Source: Xylanibacter rodentium (GTDB lineage Bacteria > Bacteroidota > Bacteroidia > Bacteroidales > Bacteroidaceae). From it: a DNA stretch of 64,000 nucleotides. Position 1 is the stretch's first letter; each line of letters begins with the position of its first letter. Positions 35,467-46,099 of this stretch are shown here, piece by piece. The notes beneath the pieces were generated by a model, which was given only the letters and a program-made list of their open reading frames with translations, had not been told where the DNA came from and ran no database searches. Where the stretch lies: assembly GCF_013166575.1 (NCBI RefSeq), contig NZ_JABKKE010000004.1, positions 1 to 64,000 of the forward strand, read 5' to 3'. The position numbers were made by a program, and so were the translations under genes.

Positions 35467-35502
35467 CAGCTGTGTTGTAACTGATATGTTATGTCACAGC
35501 TG
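35467..35502. terminator. Hairpin between convergent genes
   Basis: CAGCTGTG (35467-35474) pairs with CACAGCTG (35495-35502). It lies between the stop codons of two converging transcription units. Confidence 0.55.
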
Positions 35503-35510
35503 TCAAGCAA

Positions 35511-36188
35511 TTATATGTTTATCTTTTTATCCGAATCTCTTTTCTTTTCATCCAACACACCGTCCATGTTCGCCTCTCCCAAATGATGTTTGCCTGTGCT
35601 GTCAAATACTTCATAGTGATTTCTGTGCAGCATGTCCATATACCAGTAATGTCCGGTGCTTTTCTCTCTATATACAACGGCTCCTTGTACCGGGCTTATA
35701 CCGGTACATTTTTCAAAACGGCTGATGTTTTTGAGTGAAAATAAGAACACGCCTTGTTCTTGTGCATACCCCATCAGATCGGCGATGGTATGAAAGCATG
35801 GTATCTTTACAAATTCCTGCGGATAGTCGGCTTCATGCTGTGCGTCCTGAAACAATACCAACCGGTTGTTACAGTGCCGGCAGCTGTCTATACAAACAAA
35901 TTGCGTGCCTTCATTGATGCTACGCCACAGCAGATGCTCCAGTCCGTCATATTCCGGACATATTCCACACTGTTCTATGTCCCAGCTGTAGCATGTGAGA
36001 TTATAGTCAGTGTTAGAATGGTTGATATAGTTTGTGTCACGCAAGTAGCATATTTGTTCTCTATCGTTGACATTGAACCAATATTTCACCGTCCTGTATC
36101 TTTTCTCTCTCAATTCGTTCAAAATGGGTCGAGTGACGGTGTCTACAACTTTGAAATACACATTCAACATACGATAATCACTCCTCAA
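35511..36188 (-). CDS. Unknown protein, third gene of the DUF262/DUF3696 cassette
   Basis: 225 residues, cytoplasmic. It starts 11 bp inside the end of the upstream ATPase gene, so the pair is coupled. Several Cys and His residues are grouped (QCGICPEYDGLEHLLW; CIDSCRHCNNRLVLF), which could bind zinc. The C-terminus contains KSTGHYWYMDMLHRNHYEVF, resembling small beta domains that recognise modified or damaged substrates. Not recognised as a family. The conserved position after the ATPase makes an effector or specificity role plausible, but that is inference. Confidence 0.6.
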   Translation of the reverse strand: MRSDYRMLNVYFKVVDTVTRPILNELREKRYRTVKYWFNVNDREQICYLRDTNYINHSNTDYNLTCYSWDIEQCGICPEYDGLEHLLWRSINEGTQFVCIDSCRHCNNRLVLFQDAQHEADYPQEFVKIPCFHTIADLMGYAQEQGVFLFSLKNISRFEKCTGISPVQGAVVYREKSTGHYWYMDMLHRNHYEVFDSTGKHHLGEANMDGVLDEKKRDSDKKINI

Positions 36189-37320
36189 ACAGTTTGTACA
36201 TGTCTTTTTCCGTTTGGTCGAAGAATCCTATTGGCTGGTAGTCAAGTTTGCCGTTATCCAATATTTCCACATTCTCAATTTGTAAGGTTCTGTCTGTCAT
36301 GGTGTGGAAATAATATATAGAAACAGCGTCTTTGCTTATGCCGCAGGCTGTATTCTTGGAATGTGCCTTACATGCCAGTTGTATGCCGGATATGATATGG
36401 TCACTATGTGTCTCGACAATAATTTGAACACCAGTGGCGGCTACCATTGTCATCAGTTTGGCCAGTTCGGATTGTCCGGCAGGATGCAGATGGGCTTCCG
36501 GATTCTCGATGACAATCAGAGCACCCGGGCGAGCCGACAGCAAAGCCACTATTACAGGTAGGGTGTACGATATGCCATATCCCACATTTTCGGCTTTCAG
36601 GTCTTGTATGGCTTTGCGTTGCTCAGTTCCGTCGACTCCATAAGTTATCGAGAATGAATTGTTGTCTTTCGACGGTTCTATATCAAGCGTGATGTTGGGG
36701 CTGATTTTCTGTTCCCAATAGACTGTTTGGTTAAGTAGACTCAGGTCGGTTTCCTGTCCGTTGGTATAGTCATGCACATCGTCATGTCCGAACTTATAAA
36801 GATATTGGGCTATGAGCTCTCCCTGGCCGCATTCTAATGATATCTGTCTTTGTGTTTCGGCTGCGTATGTCTCTTTGGGGAATATGCTTCTGCCTCCCCA
36901 GCGTGAAGCACTGATATATTGGAAATCATTGTTGAACAGAGACATGTTGTCAAGTTTGTTGCTGGTGATATTGCTGCTGTACGATTTCTTTTTAAGGAAA
37001 GAGTCGGTCAGCGACTCTATTCCAACATCGAAAATGAACGAAAAGGTCTCATTGTTATCATCTAAAATAAAAGAGAGTTCTCCTGCTGTTGCCAGACGAT
37101 ACAGTGCATCGTTGCCTATGCCGATGTTGCATAGCGGCTTGTTCAGGTCGAGACCGTCTATCAGGCGTCCTTTTTGGTATGTCTGTCTGAGCAGAAGGAA
37201 GGCTTGTATCACACTCGTCTTGCCGCAGCCATTAGTGCCCGCCAGTACAGTCAGATTATCCAATCTGATATCTGTGTCTCTGTGCGACTTGAAATTTTTT
37301 ATGTTTAACCTTGTTATCAT
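36178..37320 (-). CDS. DUF3696-type AAA ATPase (RecF/SMC-like)
   Basis: 380 residues. The ABC-type ATPase halves are visible: N-terminal LNIKNFKSHRDTDIRLDNLT, Walker A GTNGCGKTSVIQAFLL, signature-like region NVGYGISYTLPVIVALLSA, Walker B IVIENPEAHLHPAGQSELAK, and the H-loop VETHSDHIISGIQLA. The EAHLHP form is typical of DUF3696/OLD-like proteins, but no TOPRIM domain follows, so it is not an OLD nuclease. It is the middle gene of a tight three-gene minus-strand cassette with a DUF262 protein 4 bp upstream. Related ATPases sit in many anti-phage systems. Confidence 0.8.
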   Translation of the reverse strand: MITRLNIKNFKSHRDTDIRLDNLTVLAGTNGCGKTSVIQAFLLLRQTYQKGRLIDGLDLNKPLCNIGIGNDALYRLATAGELSFILDDNNETFSFIFDVGIESLTDSFLKKKSYSSNITSNKLDNMSLFNNDFQYISASRWGGRSIFPKETYAAETQRQISLECGQGELIAQYLYKFGHDDVHDYTNGQETDLSLLNQTVYWEQKISPNITLDIEPSKDNNSFSITYGVDGTEQRKAIQDLKAENVGYGISYTLPVIVALLSARPGALIVIENPEAHLHPAGQSELAKLMTMVAATGVQIIVETHSDHIISGIQLACKAHSKNTACGISKDAVSIYYFHTMTDRTLQIENVEILDNGKLDYQPIGFFDQTEKDMYKLFEE

Positions 37321-37324
37321 CCCG

Positions 37325-38518
37325 TTATATTTTTATGCCGTTAATACTTTTTATCAGAATCTCATTGAAAACGGAAAAACGTTTTCTTACAGATTCCTTT
37401 TTGGCTGTACCGCTAGAGAAAGCACCGCTGTACGACTGGTTATCCTTCATCTCCTTTATAAGATTGTCTTTGAATAGTTCCTTGTGTAACAATAATTTTT
37501 TGGATTCTTCATCAGAGAGTTTGGCCAGCCCCACTGAAATTACTTCAAAATAAGCCTTGTTCAGTGGTCTCCTGTAGTCTTTCTTGCTTGTCCTTTTTCT
37601 GAAAGCATCGTCACCGAATATCTGTGAAGCCAGATTCATGGCCTTTACAAAATCTCGTTTCATTGTCTCTGTCTTGTCATCATACTCACCCTTTTTAATA
37701 CCTTTCATGCATGTGTTGATGAATTCGTCCAAATCTGGCACCGTATAGTTCTCATACCCTATAAGATAGAAAGCCACAAAACGTGATACGAAGTCCATAT
37801 CTTGCTTGCGCAATGTGGGTATAGTGTTCAATGTAGCCGAGGTGAATGCTGGATATACGGACATTTCCTTTATAATGTCGATGGCCTTTCCTATATATAC
37901 AGCATTTCTTATTTCCTGTGTAGACAGTGTTATGCCACCAGTGTTCAGTCTTTTGAACAATATATATTTCACATCGTCCGGTACTCCGTTCTCCAATACA
38001 TTTACGGTAACAGGAAGCATTCGGATATCCCTCTTTATCTCGAAAGGGAAATCGTCTATTGTCTTTCCTTCGAAATCAGTCAGAAACTCCATGTTCTGTA
38101 GCCTCAATGTCTTGTCCACATAGAAATTGCGGATGGTGCAACATCTCTGCAAACCGTCTATGATTCTCCATTTTTTCTTTGATACTTCTTCAAAGTAGAA
38201 AGCTGGTAGGCGCAGACCGAGTAATACCGACTCTATCAGACGGCTCTGCTGGGTGTCGTCCCACAGATTCTGCTCACGCTGATATTCCGTGTCAAAGTCA
38301 ATATAGTGGTATTGTATCATATCAATGATATCCCCCATATTCATGGGAGGTGTGCTAAGGCGAATGTCGTTTGGTGAAAACGGACTGACAATAGCCTTAT
38401 ATGATGGAGAGTTCAGTTCCGTTTCTATATATTCACTTTCTATTGATATGTCTTTTTTCATGAGAGTGGCTTTAGGTGATTGTCCTTTTGTTTTCGGCAC
38501 TGATGTCTTGGTTATCAT
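37325..38518 (-). CDS. DUF262 (ParB-like/GmrS-type) protein
   Basis: 397 residues from the start at 38518, chosen because a TAATTTTG promoter box lies just upstream inside the longer ORF. The DUF262 hallmarks are present: FDTEYQREQNLWD, RIIDGLQRCCTIRNFY (DGLQR in place of the common DGQQR) and FKRLNTGGITLSTQEIRNAV. The DUF1524 HNH nuclease that follows DUF262 in GmrSD, SspE and BrxU is missing; the C-terminus is helical instead. In those proteins the DGQQR motif powers NTP hydrolysis that is coupled to nuclease action on modified phage DNA. First gene of the cassette with the DUF3696 ATPase (4-bp gap). Confidence 0.8.
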   Translation of the reverse strand: MITKTSVPKTKGQSPKATLMKKDISIESEYIETELNSPSYKAIVSPFSPNDIRLSTPPMNMGDIIDMIQYHYIDFDTEYQREQNLWDDTQQSRLIESVLLGLRLPAFYFEEVSKKKWRIIDGLQRCCTIRNFYVDKTLRLQNMEFLTDFEGKTIDDFPFEIKRDIRMLPVTVNVLENGVPDDVKYILFKRLNTGGITLSTQEIRNAVYIGKAIDIIKEMSVYPAFTSATLNTIPTLRKQDMDFVSRFVAFYLIGYENYTVPDLDEFINTCMKGIKKGEYDDKTETMKRDFVKAMNLASQIFGDDAFRKRTSKKDYRRPLNKAYFEVISVGLAKLSDEESKKLLLHKELFKDNLIKEMKDNQSYSGAFSSGTAKKESVRKRFSVFNEILIKSINGIKI

Positions 38519-38545
38519 GGATATAACATAGAAAACCGATAGATG

Positions 38546-38553
38546 CAAAATTA
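38546..38553 (-). promoter_or_regulatory. Promoter -7 element of the DUF262 cassette
   Basis: The minus strand reads TAATTTTG, with TTG about 22 nt upstream (38576-38578). It lies downstream of the first ATG of the long ORF and therefore supports initiation at 38518. Confidence 0.65.
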
Positions 38554-38836
38554 CAAATAAATATTGGAATAACCTCAAGAATAAGGAGAAATGACACTAA
38601 ATGATTTAACACCAATGTCGTTACTGTGTAAAATGTGGCTCTTTAAGTGGAGAAACTGATACTTGTTGATTGTTAACGTTTCTTGTTTTTACGTAAAAAT
38701 ATGATTTTTCGAGATGTCGCAGAAAAACGATGTTTTTTCCGATAGCCGATGAAATGTTTTGATCCGGCAACTCTGTGCGGCAGAATATGTGCAAATACTT
38801 TTTTGCCTGTCATTACTTAACGAACACGTCGTTTAT

Positions 38837-38867
38837 TTTGCATTCTCGTATTTTTTCCGTAACTTTG
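38837..38867 (+). promoter_or_regulatory. Promoter of parC
   Basis: TTTG at 38837-38840 and TAACTTTG at 38860-38867 with a 19-nt spacer; 24 nt to the ATG. The rest of 38580-38836 is AT-rich without a gene. Confidence 0.75.
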
Positions 38868-38891
38868 AGGCTCGAAAAGCAATGACAATCT

Positions 38892-41675
38892 ATGAGTGAC
38901 GAGAGAAGAGACGACGAGATAAAAGAAGAGGAGATGATTCCTGCCGGTGGTAACGCAGATGAGCTGTCGGACGAATCTTCAGACGGACTTTCCGCCGGAC
39001 AGGCCGATGATGGTGAAGAGCACTCCGACTACAAGCCGGTGGACAGGTTCGACGCGTCGGTGGTGCACCACCTGAGCGGAATGTACCAGAATTGGTTTTT
39101 GGATTACGCATCTTATGTAATCCTGGAACGTGCCGTGCCACATATCGGAGACGGACTGAAACCCGTACAGCGACGCATATTGCACTCAATGAAGCGGATG
39201 GACGACGGCCGGTACAACAAGGTGGCCAACATCGTGGGACATACAATGCAGTTTCACCCCCATGGCGATGCCTCGATAGGCGATGCCCTGGTGCAGCTGG
39301 GACAGAAGGATCTGCTTGTGGACACTCAGGGAAACTGGGGAAACATTCTGACGGGCGACCGTGCCGCCGCACCGCGATATATCGAGGCGCGGCTGTCTAA
39401 GTTTGCTCTCGACACGGTGTTCAACCCCAAGACCACCGAATGGCAGTTGTCGTATGACGGCCGCAACAAAGAACCGATAACCTTGCCCGTGAAGTATCCG
39501 CTGCTGCTGGCTCAGGGCGCAGAGGGCATAGCTGTGGGACTGTCGTCGAAGATTTTGCCGCATAACTTCTGTGAGATATGTGACGCTGCCATCAGCTATT
39601 TGCACGGTGAGGAGTTTACGCTGTATCCGGACTTTCCTACAGGCGGAAGCATCGACGTGTCGAAATACAATGACGGACAGCGCGGCGGTGTAGTCAAGGT
39701 GAGGGCGAAGATAGAAAAGAAAGACAACAAGACGCTCGTGATACGCGAGATACCTTTCGGAAAGACCACCTCGACGCTCATCGACTCTATACTGAAAGCC
39801 ATAGAGAAGGGCAAGATAAAGGCACGTAAGGTGGACGACAATACGGCGGCGGAGGTGGAGATACTGGTTCATCTGGCACCGGGAGTGTCGTCGGACAAGA
39901 CACTCGACGCGCTTTATGCTTTCTCCGACTGCGAGGTGAACATATCGCCGAACTGCTGTGTGATAGAGGACAACAAGCCCAAGTTCCTGCGTGTGGGCGA
40001 CGTGCTGCGCAGTGCGGTGGACAATACCAGGGACCTTATACGTCGCGAGCTGGAGATACGCCGCGGCGAGCTGATGGAGCAGCTGCACTTTTGTTCGCTC
40101 GAGAAGATATTCATTGAGGAGCGCATATACAAGGACCGAAAGTTCGAGCAGGCTCCTGATACCGACGCCGTATGCGCCCACATTGACGACAGACTGACAC
40201 CGTTCTATCCGCAGCTGGTGCGCGAAGTGACCAAAGACGACATACTGAAGCTGCTTGAAATCAAGATGCAGCGCATACTGAAGTTCAACAAGGACAAGGC
40301 CGACGAACTGATGGCGCGCATAAAGGCTGAGATAGAGGATATCGACCGCGACCTTGCCAATATGGTGGAGGTGACGGCACGCTGGTTCGCTTTCCTTAAG
40401 GACAAATATGGCAATGACCATCCGCGCCGCACGGAGATACGCAATTTCGATACCATTGAGGCTACCAAAGTGGTAGAGGCCAACGAGAAACTGTATATCA
40501 ACCGTCAGGAGGGATTCATCGGCACGGGGCTCAAGAAAGACGAATATGTATGCAACTGCTCCGATATAGACGACATAATCATATTCTACAAGGACGGTAT
40601 GTTCAAAGTGGTGCGCGTGGCCGACAAGATATTCGTGGGAAAGAACATCATATACCTCGGTGTGTTCAAGAAGAATGACAGACGTACAGTATACAATGTG
40701 GTATACCGCAACGGAAAGAAAGGTTTCTATTATATGAAGCGCTTCTGGGTGGCCAGCATCACCCGTGACCACGAATATAATATCACGCAGGGCACACCGG
40801 GATCTAAGGTGATATATTTCACGGCCAACTCCAACGGTGAGGCTGAGGTAATCAAGATTACGCTCGACCCGATGGAGGTTTCGTCAAAGCGCAAGTCAAG
40901 CATATTCCTCGAGCGCGATTTCTCGGATATAGCCATCAAGGGCCGAATGTCGAAAGGCAACATCATGACAAAGAAGCAGGTGGCCCGCATCGGACTGAAG
41001 AGTCACGGACACTCTACGCTTGGCGGACGAAAGGTCTGGTACGATCCTGATGTGAACCGTCTGAACTACGACGAACATGGCCGTCTGCTCGGTGAGTTCT
41101 ATGACGACGACATGATTCTTGTGGTATTGTCCAACGGAGATTTCTATGTGACCAACTTCGACGTAAACAATCATTATGAAGACAACATCAGCATCATAGA
41201 GAAGTTTGAAGCCGACAAGGTATGGACGGCCGTGCTTTTCGATGCCGACAACAACGGATATCCGTACGTCAAGCGTTTCCTGATGGAGGCCACCAAGCGC
41301 AAGCAGAATTATTTGGGCGAGAATCAGCAAAGCCGTCTTGCACTGCTTACCGATGTGGTATATCCGCGCATAATGGTTACATTCGGAGGTGGCGACGCGG
41401 CCCGCGAACCGATGGAGATAGATGCTGAGCAGTTTGTGGGCGTCAAAGGTTTCAAGGCCAAAGGCAAACGTATCACCATGTGGCAAGTTGAAAGCATAGA
41501 GGAACTGGAGCCTGTGAGGCAGCCGGAACAGGCTGACGATGAAGGCGCGGAAGACGATGCCGACATACAGGATGCCCCCGGAACACCGGAAGACGAAGAT
41601 CCGGATGCCGGCAAGTCGGAACAACAGGTGATAGACGAGATAACCGGTCAGCTAAGACTGTTTGAGAATGAATAG
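38892..41675 (+). CDS. parC: DNA topoisomerase IV subunit A
   Basis: 927 residues. After an acidic 50-residue N-terminal tail comes the type IIA topoisomerase A subunit: [40 protein letters not shown] and [15 protein letters not shown] with catalytic Tyr163. The C-terminal part forms degenerate beta-pinwheel blades. The gyrase-specific GyrA box (QRRGGKG) is not found, so topoisomerase IV (decatenation) is preferred over gyrase. At the position matching E. coli GyrA Ser83 there is Ala127, while the Asp87 equivalent (Asp131) is kept. An acidic tail closes the protein. The next gene begins within its last codons. Confidence 0.9.
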   Translation: MSDERRDDEIKEEEMIPAGGNADELSDESSDGLSAGQADDGEEHSDYKPVDRFDASVVHHLSGMYQNWFLDYASYVILERAVPHIGDGLKPVQRRILHSMKRMDDGRYNKVANIVGHTMQFHPHGDASIGDALVQLGQKDLLVDTQGNWGNILTGDRAAAPRYIEARLSKFALDTVFNPKTTEWQLSYDGRNKEPITLPVKYPLLLAQGAEGIAVGLSSKILPHNFCEICDAAISYLHGEEFTLYPDFPTGGSIDVSKYNDGQRGGVVKVRAKIEKKDNKTLVIREIPFGKTTSTLIDSILKAIEKGKIKARKVDDNTAAEVEILVHLAPGVSSDKTLDALYAFSDCEVNISPNCCVIEDNKPKFLRVGDVLRSAVDNTRDLIRRELEIRRGELMEQLHFCSLEKIFIEERIYKDRKFEQAPDTDAVCAHIDDRLTPFYPQLVREVTKDDILKLLEIKMQRILKFNKDKADELMARIKAEIEDIDRDLANMVEVTARWFAFLKDKYGNDHPRRTEIRNFDTIEATKVVEANEKLYINRQEGFIGTGLKKDEYVCNCSDIDDIIIFYKDGMFKVVRVADKIFVGKNIIYLGVFKKNDRRTVYNVVYRNGKKGFYYMKRFWVASITRDHEYNITQGTPGSKVIYFTANSNGEAEVIKITLDPMEVSSKRKSSIFLERDFSDIAIKGRMSKGNIMTKKQVARIGLKSHGHSTLGGRKVWYDPDVNRLNYDEHGRLLGEFYDDDMILVVLSNGDFYVTNFDVNNHYEDNISIIEKFEADKVWTAVLFDADNNGYPYVKRFLMEATKRKQNYLGENQQSRLALLTDVVYPRIMVTFGGGDAAREPMEIDAEQFVGVKGFKAKGKRITMWQVESIEELEPVRQPEQADDEGAEDDADIQDAPGTPEDEDPDAGKSEQQVIDEITGQLRLFENE

Positions 41676-42510
41676 AAATACATTCCGCAAAATTACGTCA
41701 ACGCTCATTGCCTTGTCGGTGTGCGGCACGGTAGTGACAGCGCAGGCACAGGCCGATTCTGCCGCTGCCACGGGACACTGCATCACCACAGCATCGTATG
41801 CGATAGGCTATGGCCCCACGCGTGTCCTTGACACATATCTGTCGCAGGAGCATTTCAGCGGCGGAGGCATCACATTCCTGTCTGCCGTACACAGACAACG
41901 GCCGTCCCGTCTATGGAGTACGGTGATGCAGCACCAAGCCGGTATGTCGTTTTCAGATGACCGCAGTGGCAATGCCGATGAGCTGGAAGGAGCATACGAA
42001 TTCTTTTGGGGCAGATACCGGACATGGACATTTGCCGGCGACCGTCTGCAACTTAGAGCCGGAGGAATGATGAATGCCGGAGCGGGATTTGTTTACAACA
42101 CTCTCAACGGCAACAATCCCGCACAGGCCCGTATTCATGTCAACATAATGCCGTCGGTGGCGGCAACTTGGCGTTTTTCTCTTTTGCAGCGGCAGATGGC
42201 CGTAGGTTATGAACTTGAACTGCCGCTGTGCGGCCTTATGTTCAGCCCTAATTACGGGCAGTCGTACTATGAGATTTTTTCGCGCGGCAATTACGATCAC
42301 AATATCGTGCCGACAACATTTGTCAGCGCTCCCGATTTCCGTCAGCAGATAATGCTTGATATAAGCGTGAGCCGGCATACCGCATTGCGAGTCGGCTATC
42401 TCGGCGATTATCGTCAGGCTAAGGTGAACAATCTGAAATCGCATATCTATTCCCATCGGTTCATGATAGGAATAGTGAAGCGTTTCAGTATAATCAATTA
42501 TCGCCAATGA
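41662..42510 (+). CDS. Exported DUF3316-like protein
   Basis: 282 residues with a signal peptide ([17 protein letters not shown]). The mature protein has alternating beta strands with aromatic girdles ([60 protein letters not shown]), compatible with an outer-membrane barrel of the DUF3316 group. The ORF overlaps the end of parC; Met3 (41668) is an equally good start. Its stop overlaps the S41 peptidase ATG by 4 bp, so parC, this gene and the peptidase gene probably form one operon. Function unknown. Confidence 0.7.
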   Translation: MRMNRNTFRKITSTLIALSVCGTVVTAQAQADSAAATGHCITTASYAIGYGPTRVLDTYLSQEHFSGGGITFLSAVHRQRPSRLWSTVMQHQAGMSFSDDRSGNADELEGAYEFFWGRYRTWTFAGDRLQLRAGGMMNAGAGFVYNTLNGNNPAQARIHVNIMPSVAATWRFSLLQRQMAVGYELELPLCGLMFSPNYGQSYYEIFSRGNYDHNIVPTTFVSAPDFRQQIMLDISVSRHTALRVGYLGDYRQAKVNNLKSHIYSHRFMIGIVKRFSIINYRQ

Positions 42511-43541
42511 AACGCATTCCAATCTACATCAATCTTATTGTAATATCACTTGTTTCCGTATTCGCCACCGTATCGTGCGTTGACGAGGATGAGTTTGAAG
42601 ATTCACCACAAGGCAATTTTGAGGCTCTGTGGAAGATTATAGACGAGCATTATTGTTTCTTCGATTATAAGCGTCAGGAATATGGACTCGACTGGAATGC
42701 TGTCTATGACAAGTATCGTGTGCGCATCGACAACGGCATGACAAGCGAACAACAGTTTGAAGTGTTGTCGGACATGCTTTCGGAACTGCGCGACGGTCAT
42801 GTCAATCTTGCCTCATCATACGATTTCGGACGCTACTGGAGCTGGTACGAGGATTATCCGTCTAATGTCAGCGACACATTGTTGAGGCGCTATCTTGGTA
42901 CGGACTATAAGATTGCGGCAGGATTGAAATATAAGATTCTTGACGACAACATAGGCTATATCCGTTATGAAAGTTTCAATGACGGGATAGGTGAGGGTAA
43001 TCTTGATGAGGTGATTAACCATTTTATGCTGTGCCGTGGCATTATAATTGATATTCGCGGCAACGGTGGAGGACTGCTGACAAATGCCGAACGGTTTGCA
43101 GCACGTTTTGTCAACAGGCCTGTGATGGTTGGCTATATGCAGCACAAGACAGGACCGGGGCACAGTGCATTCTCGGCGATGGAGGAGCAGTGGCTGAAGC
43201 CGTCCTGTAATCTGAGGTGGCAGAAAGCGGTATGTGTGCTGACCAACCGCAAGGTGTACAGTGCGGCCAACGAGTTCGTGAAGTACATGCGCTGCCTGCC
43301 CAACGTGAAGATTGTCGGCGACCGCACCGGCGGAGGTGCCGGAATGCCGTTCAGCAGCATGCTGCCCAACGGATGGGCGGTGCGCTTCTCCGCCTGCCCC
43401 ATGTATGACAGCAGCGGCCGTTCTACTGAGTTTGGCATCGCTCCCGATTACGAGGTGGCTCTCAAAGACGCCGACTTCGCCGATGGCAAAGACACGATAA
43501 TTGAGTTTGCACGCAGCATAATCGGCAACGGCATGCAGTAA
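42507..43541 (+). CDS. S41-family (tail-specific protease-like) lipoprotein
   Basis: 344 residues. A lipoprotein signal with lipobox TVSC (Cys24) is followed by acidic residues that in Bacteroidota favour surface export. The S41 core is recognisable: helical N-terminal bundle ([20 protein letters not shown]), [20 protein letters not shown] and [16 protein letters not shown] with the presumed catalytic Ser, then [11 protein letters not shown]. No PDZ domain is obvious between the bundle and the core. These enzymes cleave exposed C-termini in the envelope. The ATG overlaps the preceding stop by 4 bp, indicating coupling to the barrel-like gene. Confidence 0.85.
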   Translation: MKRIPIYINLIVISLVSVFATVSCVDEDEFEDSPQGNFEALWKIIDEHYCFFDYKRQEYGLDWNAVYDKYRVRIDNGMTSEQQFEVLSDMLSELRDGHVNLASSYDFGRYWSWYEDYPSNVSDTLLRRYLGTDYKIAAGLKYKILDDNIGYIRYESFNDGIGEGNLDEVINHFMLCRGIIIDIRGNGGGLLTNAERFAARFVNRPVMVGYMQHKTGPGHSAFSAMEEQWLKPSCNLRWQKAVCVLTNRKVYSAANEFVKYMRCLPNVKIVGDRTGGGAGMPFSSMLPNGWAVRFSACPMYDSSGRSTEFGIAPDYEVALKDADFADGKDTIIEFARSIIGNGMQ

Positions 43542-43557
43542 CGGTATTTATGTTATA

Positions 43558-44451
43558 TCATGGCGTTGCCGGTGATGATGGCAGTCCTTCAATCTCTTCC
43601 AACGACAATCCGGTAACGGTGGATATCACCTCGTTGCTCACACCAAGCGCTTTCATGCTTTGAGCATGGCTGATGTTCGCTTCAGCCAATCCTTCAGCTC
43701 TTCCTTCAGCTCTTCCTTCGGCCTTTGCCGTGTCGATAACATCGTTCTGTATCATAATAGCGTCAAGATGGCGTTCATAGTCTAATTTTTCTTGTCGTGT
43801 CATTGTGAGGCACTTCAGCTTCTCCTTAGCCTCGCTGAGTCCCGGAGCGGTGGTGTCGTCCTTGATATGCCCGTTCTTGAGGTAGTCGAGCCATTCCTCA
43901 AGCGGCGTGGTGGCTACCTTGTTGAATTCGTTGACACGTATGATGAAGTATTCGGGGAACACCTCCGTAGGGGTTTTCATACGTATGGCATCGTTTTCCT
44001 TGGTGTTTATCACGAGCGTGTCGTCGGTATGTACGCCGCGGAACACCGTCTGTCCGTGGTACAGATAGTCGCTGCCCTTGCCGAGGTCGAAGTAGAGTAT
44101 GTTTATCGAGTAGACTTTCTTCACCTTGTCGTACTTGTCGCCGAGGGAGATGTGCTCGGTGATGGTCTTGGCTACACCGTAGAGCATGCGCTCGAGGTAG
44201 TAAATCTCGCGGGTGAGCTGTATCTCGACGATGATAATCTCGTCCTTGCTGTTACGCGCCTTGATGTCCACGCGGTTGAACTTGTCTTCGGCCGTCTCCC
44301 GGTTGCCCTCGCTCTCGAGAATCTCGATGATGTGTATGCGCTCGTTTAGCAGCACGGTGACTAGACCTTCAAGCACGTCGAAGTTGGCCTTGTCGCGGAG
44401 GATGCGCTTTGCGGCCCAGTCGAAACGGATGTATTTTTCGTTGATGTTCAT
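43558..44451 (-). CDS. Rpn-family PD-(D/E)XK nuclease/transposase-like protein
   Basis: 297 residues from MNINEKYIRFDW; the longer ORF to 44523 is excluded because the promoter box TATATTTG lies inside it. The N-terminus FDWAAKRILRDKANFDVLEG is typical of the family. VDIKARNSKDEIIIVEIQL supplies the D..ExQ catalytic pattern. The C-terminus has an AEGRAEGRAEGLAEA repeat and a short helical tail. Rpn proteins of E. coli promote recA-independent recombination and some act in phage defence. Bacteroidales genomes carry dozens of such paralogues. It is convergent with the S41 gene, 16 bp apart. Confidence 0.85.
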   Translation of the reverse strand: MNINEKYIRFDWAAKRILRDKANFDVLEGLVTVLLNERIHIIEILESEGNRETAEDKFNRVDIKARNSKDEIIIVEIQLTREIYYLERMLYGVAKTITEHISLGDKYDKVKKVYSINILYFDLGKGSDYLYHGQTVFRGVHTDDTLVINTKENDAIRMKTPTEVFPEYFIIRVNEFNKVATTPLEEWLDYLKNGHIKDDTTAPGLSEAKEKLKCLTMTRQEKLDYERHLDAIMIQNDVIDTAKAEGRAEGRAEGLAEANISHAQSMKALGVSNEVISTVTGLSLEEIEGLPSSPATP

Positions 44452-44489
44452 GTCGCACAGTATGTTTCGGGTTTTTTGAATGATTGATG

Positions 44490-44497
44490 CAAATATA
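44490..44497 (-). promoter_or_regulatory. Promoter -7 element of the Rpn-type gene
   Basis: The minus strand reads TATATTTG, 38 nt before the ATG at 44451. The region 44524-44756 beyond it shows no gene. Confidence 0.6.
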
Positions 44498-44756
44498 CGG
44501 AAAAAATCGTGAGATTCATACACCGGAAGGATATAAAAAATCTTTTATGGAGGAAAGACAGCGCATAATTCTGTAAGCAACAAGGTTTTTTGCTGTTTCT
44601 TGGGCGTTTTTCAGCCGTTTTTAGTTGTACTTTTACATACAGACCGTTGCCAGCATACCATCCCGATAAAACGGGCGTGTCGCGGTGCGGCATCACGGTC
44701 AGTACACACGCTGGAGATTTTTGACGTGTGTGGCATATCAAAATCCGATTCATGAT

Positions 44757-44831
44757 ATAGGCATATTCTTGTATTTGTCCGTCAGAATGTTACAAGCGGA
44801 CAAATACAAGAATATGTTCCTACGAGTTATA
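44757..44831. repeat. Palindromic repeat, GTAGGGAC family
   Basis: Core arms CATATTCTTGTATTTGTCCG (44762-44781) and its complement (44797-44816), spacer 15 nt, with degenerate outer arms and the flank GAGTTATATGAACTG. It lies 30 bp after the recA stop and could act as its terminator. Confidence 0.75.
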
Positions 44832-44861
44832 TGAACTGGTATTTGGCTATATTGTTATGCT

Positions 44862-45893
44862 TTATTTCTCCCTGTCGGCGATGGCCTGCATGATGAGGCC
44901 CTCCAGCTCCTCGCACAGTTCGGGGTTGTCGCGCAGCAGCGCCTTTGTGGCATCGCGGCCCTGCGCCAGCTTTGAACCGTTGTACGAGAACCACGAGCCG
45001 CTCTTCTGAATGATGCCGTACTCCACGCCGAGGTCGACGATTTCGCCGATTTTCGAGATGCCCTCGCCGAAAGTAATCTCAAATTCCGTCTTGCGGAACG
45101 GTGGAGCCACCTTGTTCTTGACCACTTTCACGCGCACCTGGTTGCCGATGACGTTGTCACCGTCCTTGATGCTCGTCACGCGGCGGATGTCGAGACGCAC
45201 GCTCGAGTAGAACTTAAGGGCGTTACCACCCGTAGTTGTTTCGGGGTTGCCGAACATCACACCAATCTTCTCGCGCAGCTGGTTGATGAAGATGCACGTG
45301 GTGTTGGTCTTGCTGATGGTGCTGGTGAGCTTGCGCAGAGCCTGACTCATCAACCGTGCCTGCAAGCCTACCACGTTGTCGCCCATGTCGCCCTCAATCT
45401 CCTTCTTCGGGGTGAGCGCCGCTACCGAGTCAACTACGAGTATGTCGATGGCCGCCGAGCGTATCAGCTGGTCGGCTATCTCGAGTGCCTGCTCACCGTT
45501 GTCGGGCTGCGAAATCCACAGGTTGTCCACGTCCACGCCAAGTTTGGCCGCATAGAATCGGTCGAAAGCGTGCTCTGCGTCTATGAAGGCAGCTATGCCG
45601 CCGGCCTTCTGTGCTTCGGCGATGGCATGGATGGCCAGTGTTGTCTTACCTGACGACTCCGGACCGTAAATCTCGATGATGCGTCCGCGCGGATATCCGC
45701 CCACGCCCAGTGCGGCGTTCAGTCCGATGCTTCCTGTAGGAATCACGTCCACCTGCTCTATATGTTCGTCACCGAGCTTCATTATCGAGCCTTTGCCGAA
45801 GTCCTTCTCTATCTTTGACATGGCAGCCTGCAATGCTTTCAGTTTCTCCTCGTTGGGAGACAATGCGGCTCCTGTCTCTTCTTTCTTTGCCAT
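44862..45893 (-). CDS. recA: Recombinase A
   Basis: 343 residues from [13 protein letters not shown], the start used by homologues; the frame is open 45 bp further. Walker [12 protein letters not shown], Walker [12 protein letters not shown], the [23 protein letters not shown]-binding loop 1 and [20 protein letters not shown] (loop 2) are all standard. RecA binds single-stranded DNA, drives strand exchange and triggers LexA self-cleavage. Length fits the family (about 345). No LexA-type operator is recognised upstream. The promoter region is partly occupied by a palindromic repeat at 45917-46045. Confidence 0.97.
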   Translation of the reverse strand: MAKKEETGAALSPNEEKLKALQAAMSKIEKDFGKGSIMKLGDEHIEQVDVIPTGSIGLNAALGVGGYPRGRIIEIYGPESSGKTTLAIHAIAEAQKAGGIAAFIDAEHAFDRFYAAKLGVDVDNLWISQPDNGEQALEIADQLIRSAAIDILVVDSVAALTPKKEIEGDMGDNVVGLQARLMSQALRKLTSTISKTNTTCIFINQLREKIGVMFGNPETTTGGNALKFYSSVRLDIRRVTSIKDGDNVIGNQVRVKVVKNKVAPPFRKTEFEITFGEGISKIGEIVDLGVEYGIIQKSGSWFSYNGSKLAQGRDATKALLRDNPELCEELEGLIMQAIADREK

Positions 45894-45916
45894 AGTATTT
45901 GGTTTTAAGTGATGTG

Positions 45917-46045
45917 GCTGTGTTAAAATTAAACTCATGAAACTTGTAGGGACATATCTTGTATTTGTCCGGTCGATAAATGTTGAATATCGGCATTTTA
46001 CAAGCGGACAAATACGAGATTTGTCCCTACAAGTTTTGACACAGC
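45917..46045. repeat. Palindromic MITE-like repeat with GGCTGTGTCAAAA ends
   Basis: Outer ends GGCTGTGTTAAAAT (45917-45930) and TTTTGACACAGC are inverted. Inner arms AACTTGTAGGGACATATCTT..(45941-45971) and 46005-46035 are complementary with two mismatches. It lies directly upstream of recA and downstream of the carboxynorspermidine dehydrogenase gene, so it must affect their transcript boundaries. Confidence 0.75.
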
Positions 46046-46099
46046 TTTCATCTGTTATACATTATATTATAATATTATATGCGATGCGCCGGCGCGGTA

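Noticed and set aside
38518..38578. Upstream extension of the DUF262 protein (20 extra residues)
   Set aside because: A good promoter -7 box lies inside the extension, and the extra residues (hydrophobic, LFQYLFVILHLSVF) do not fit the family.
39186..40772. A 528-codon minus-strand open frame
   Set aside because: It is antisense to parC and has no recognisable motifs.
44451..44523. Upstream extension of the Rpn-type protein
   Set aside because: The TATATTTG promoter box lies inside it and the family start motif begins at MNINEKY.
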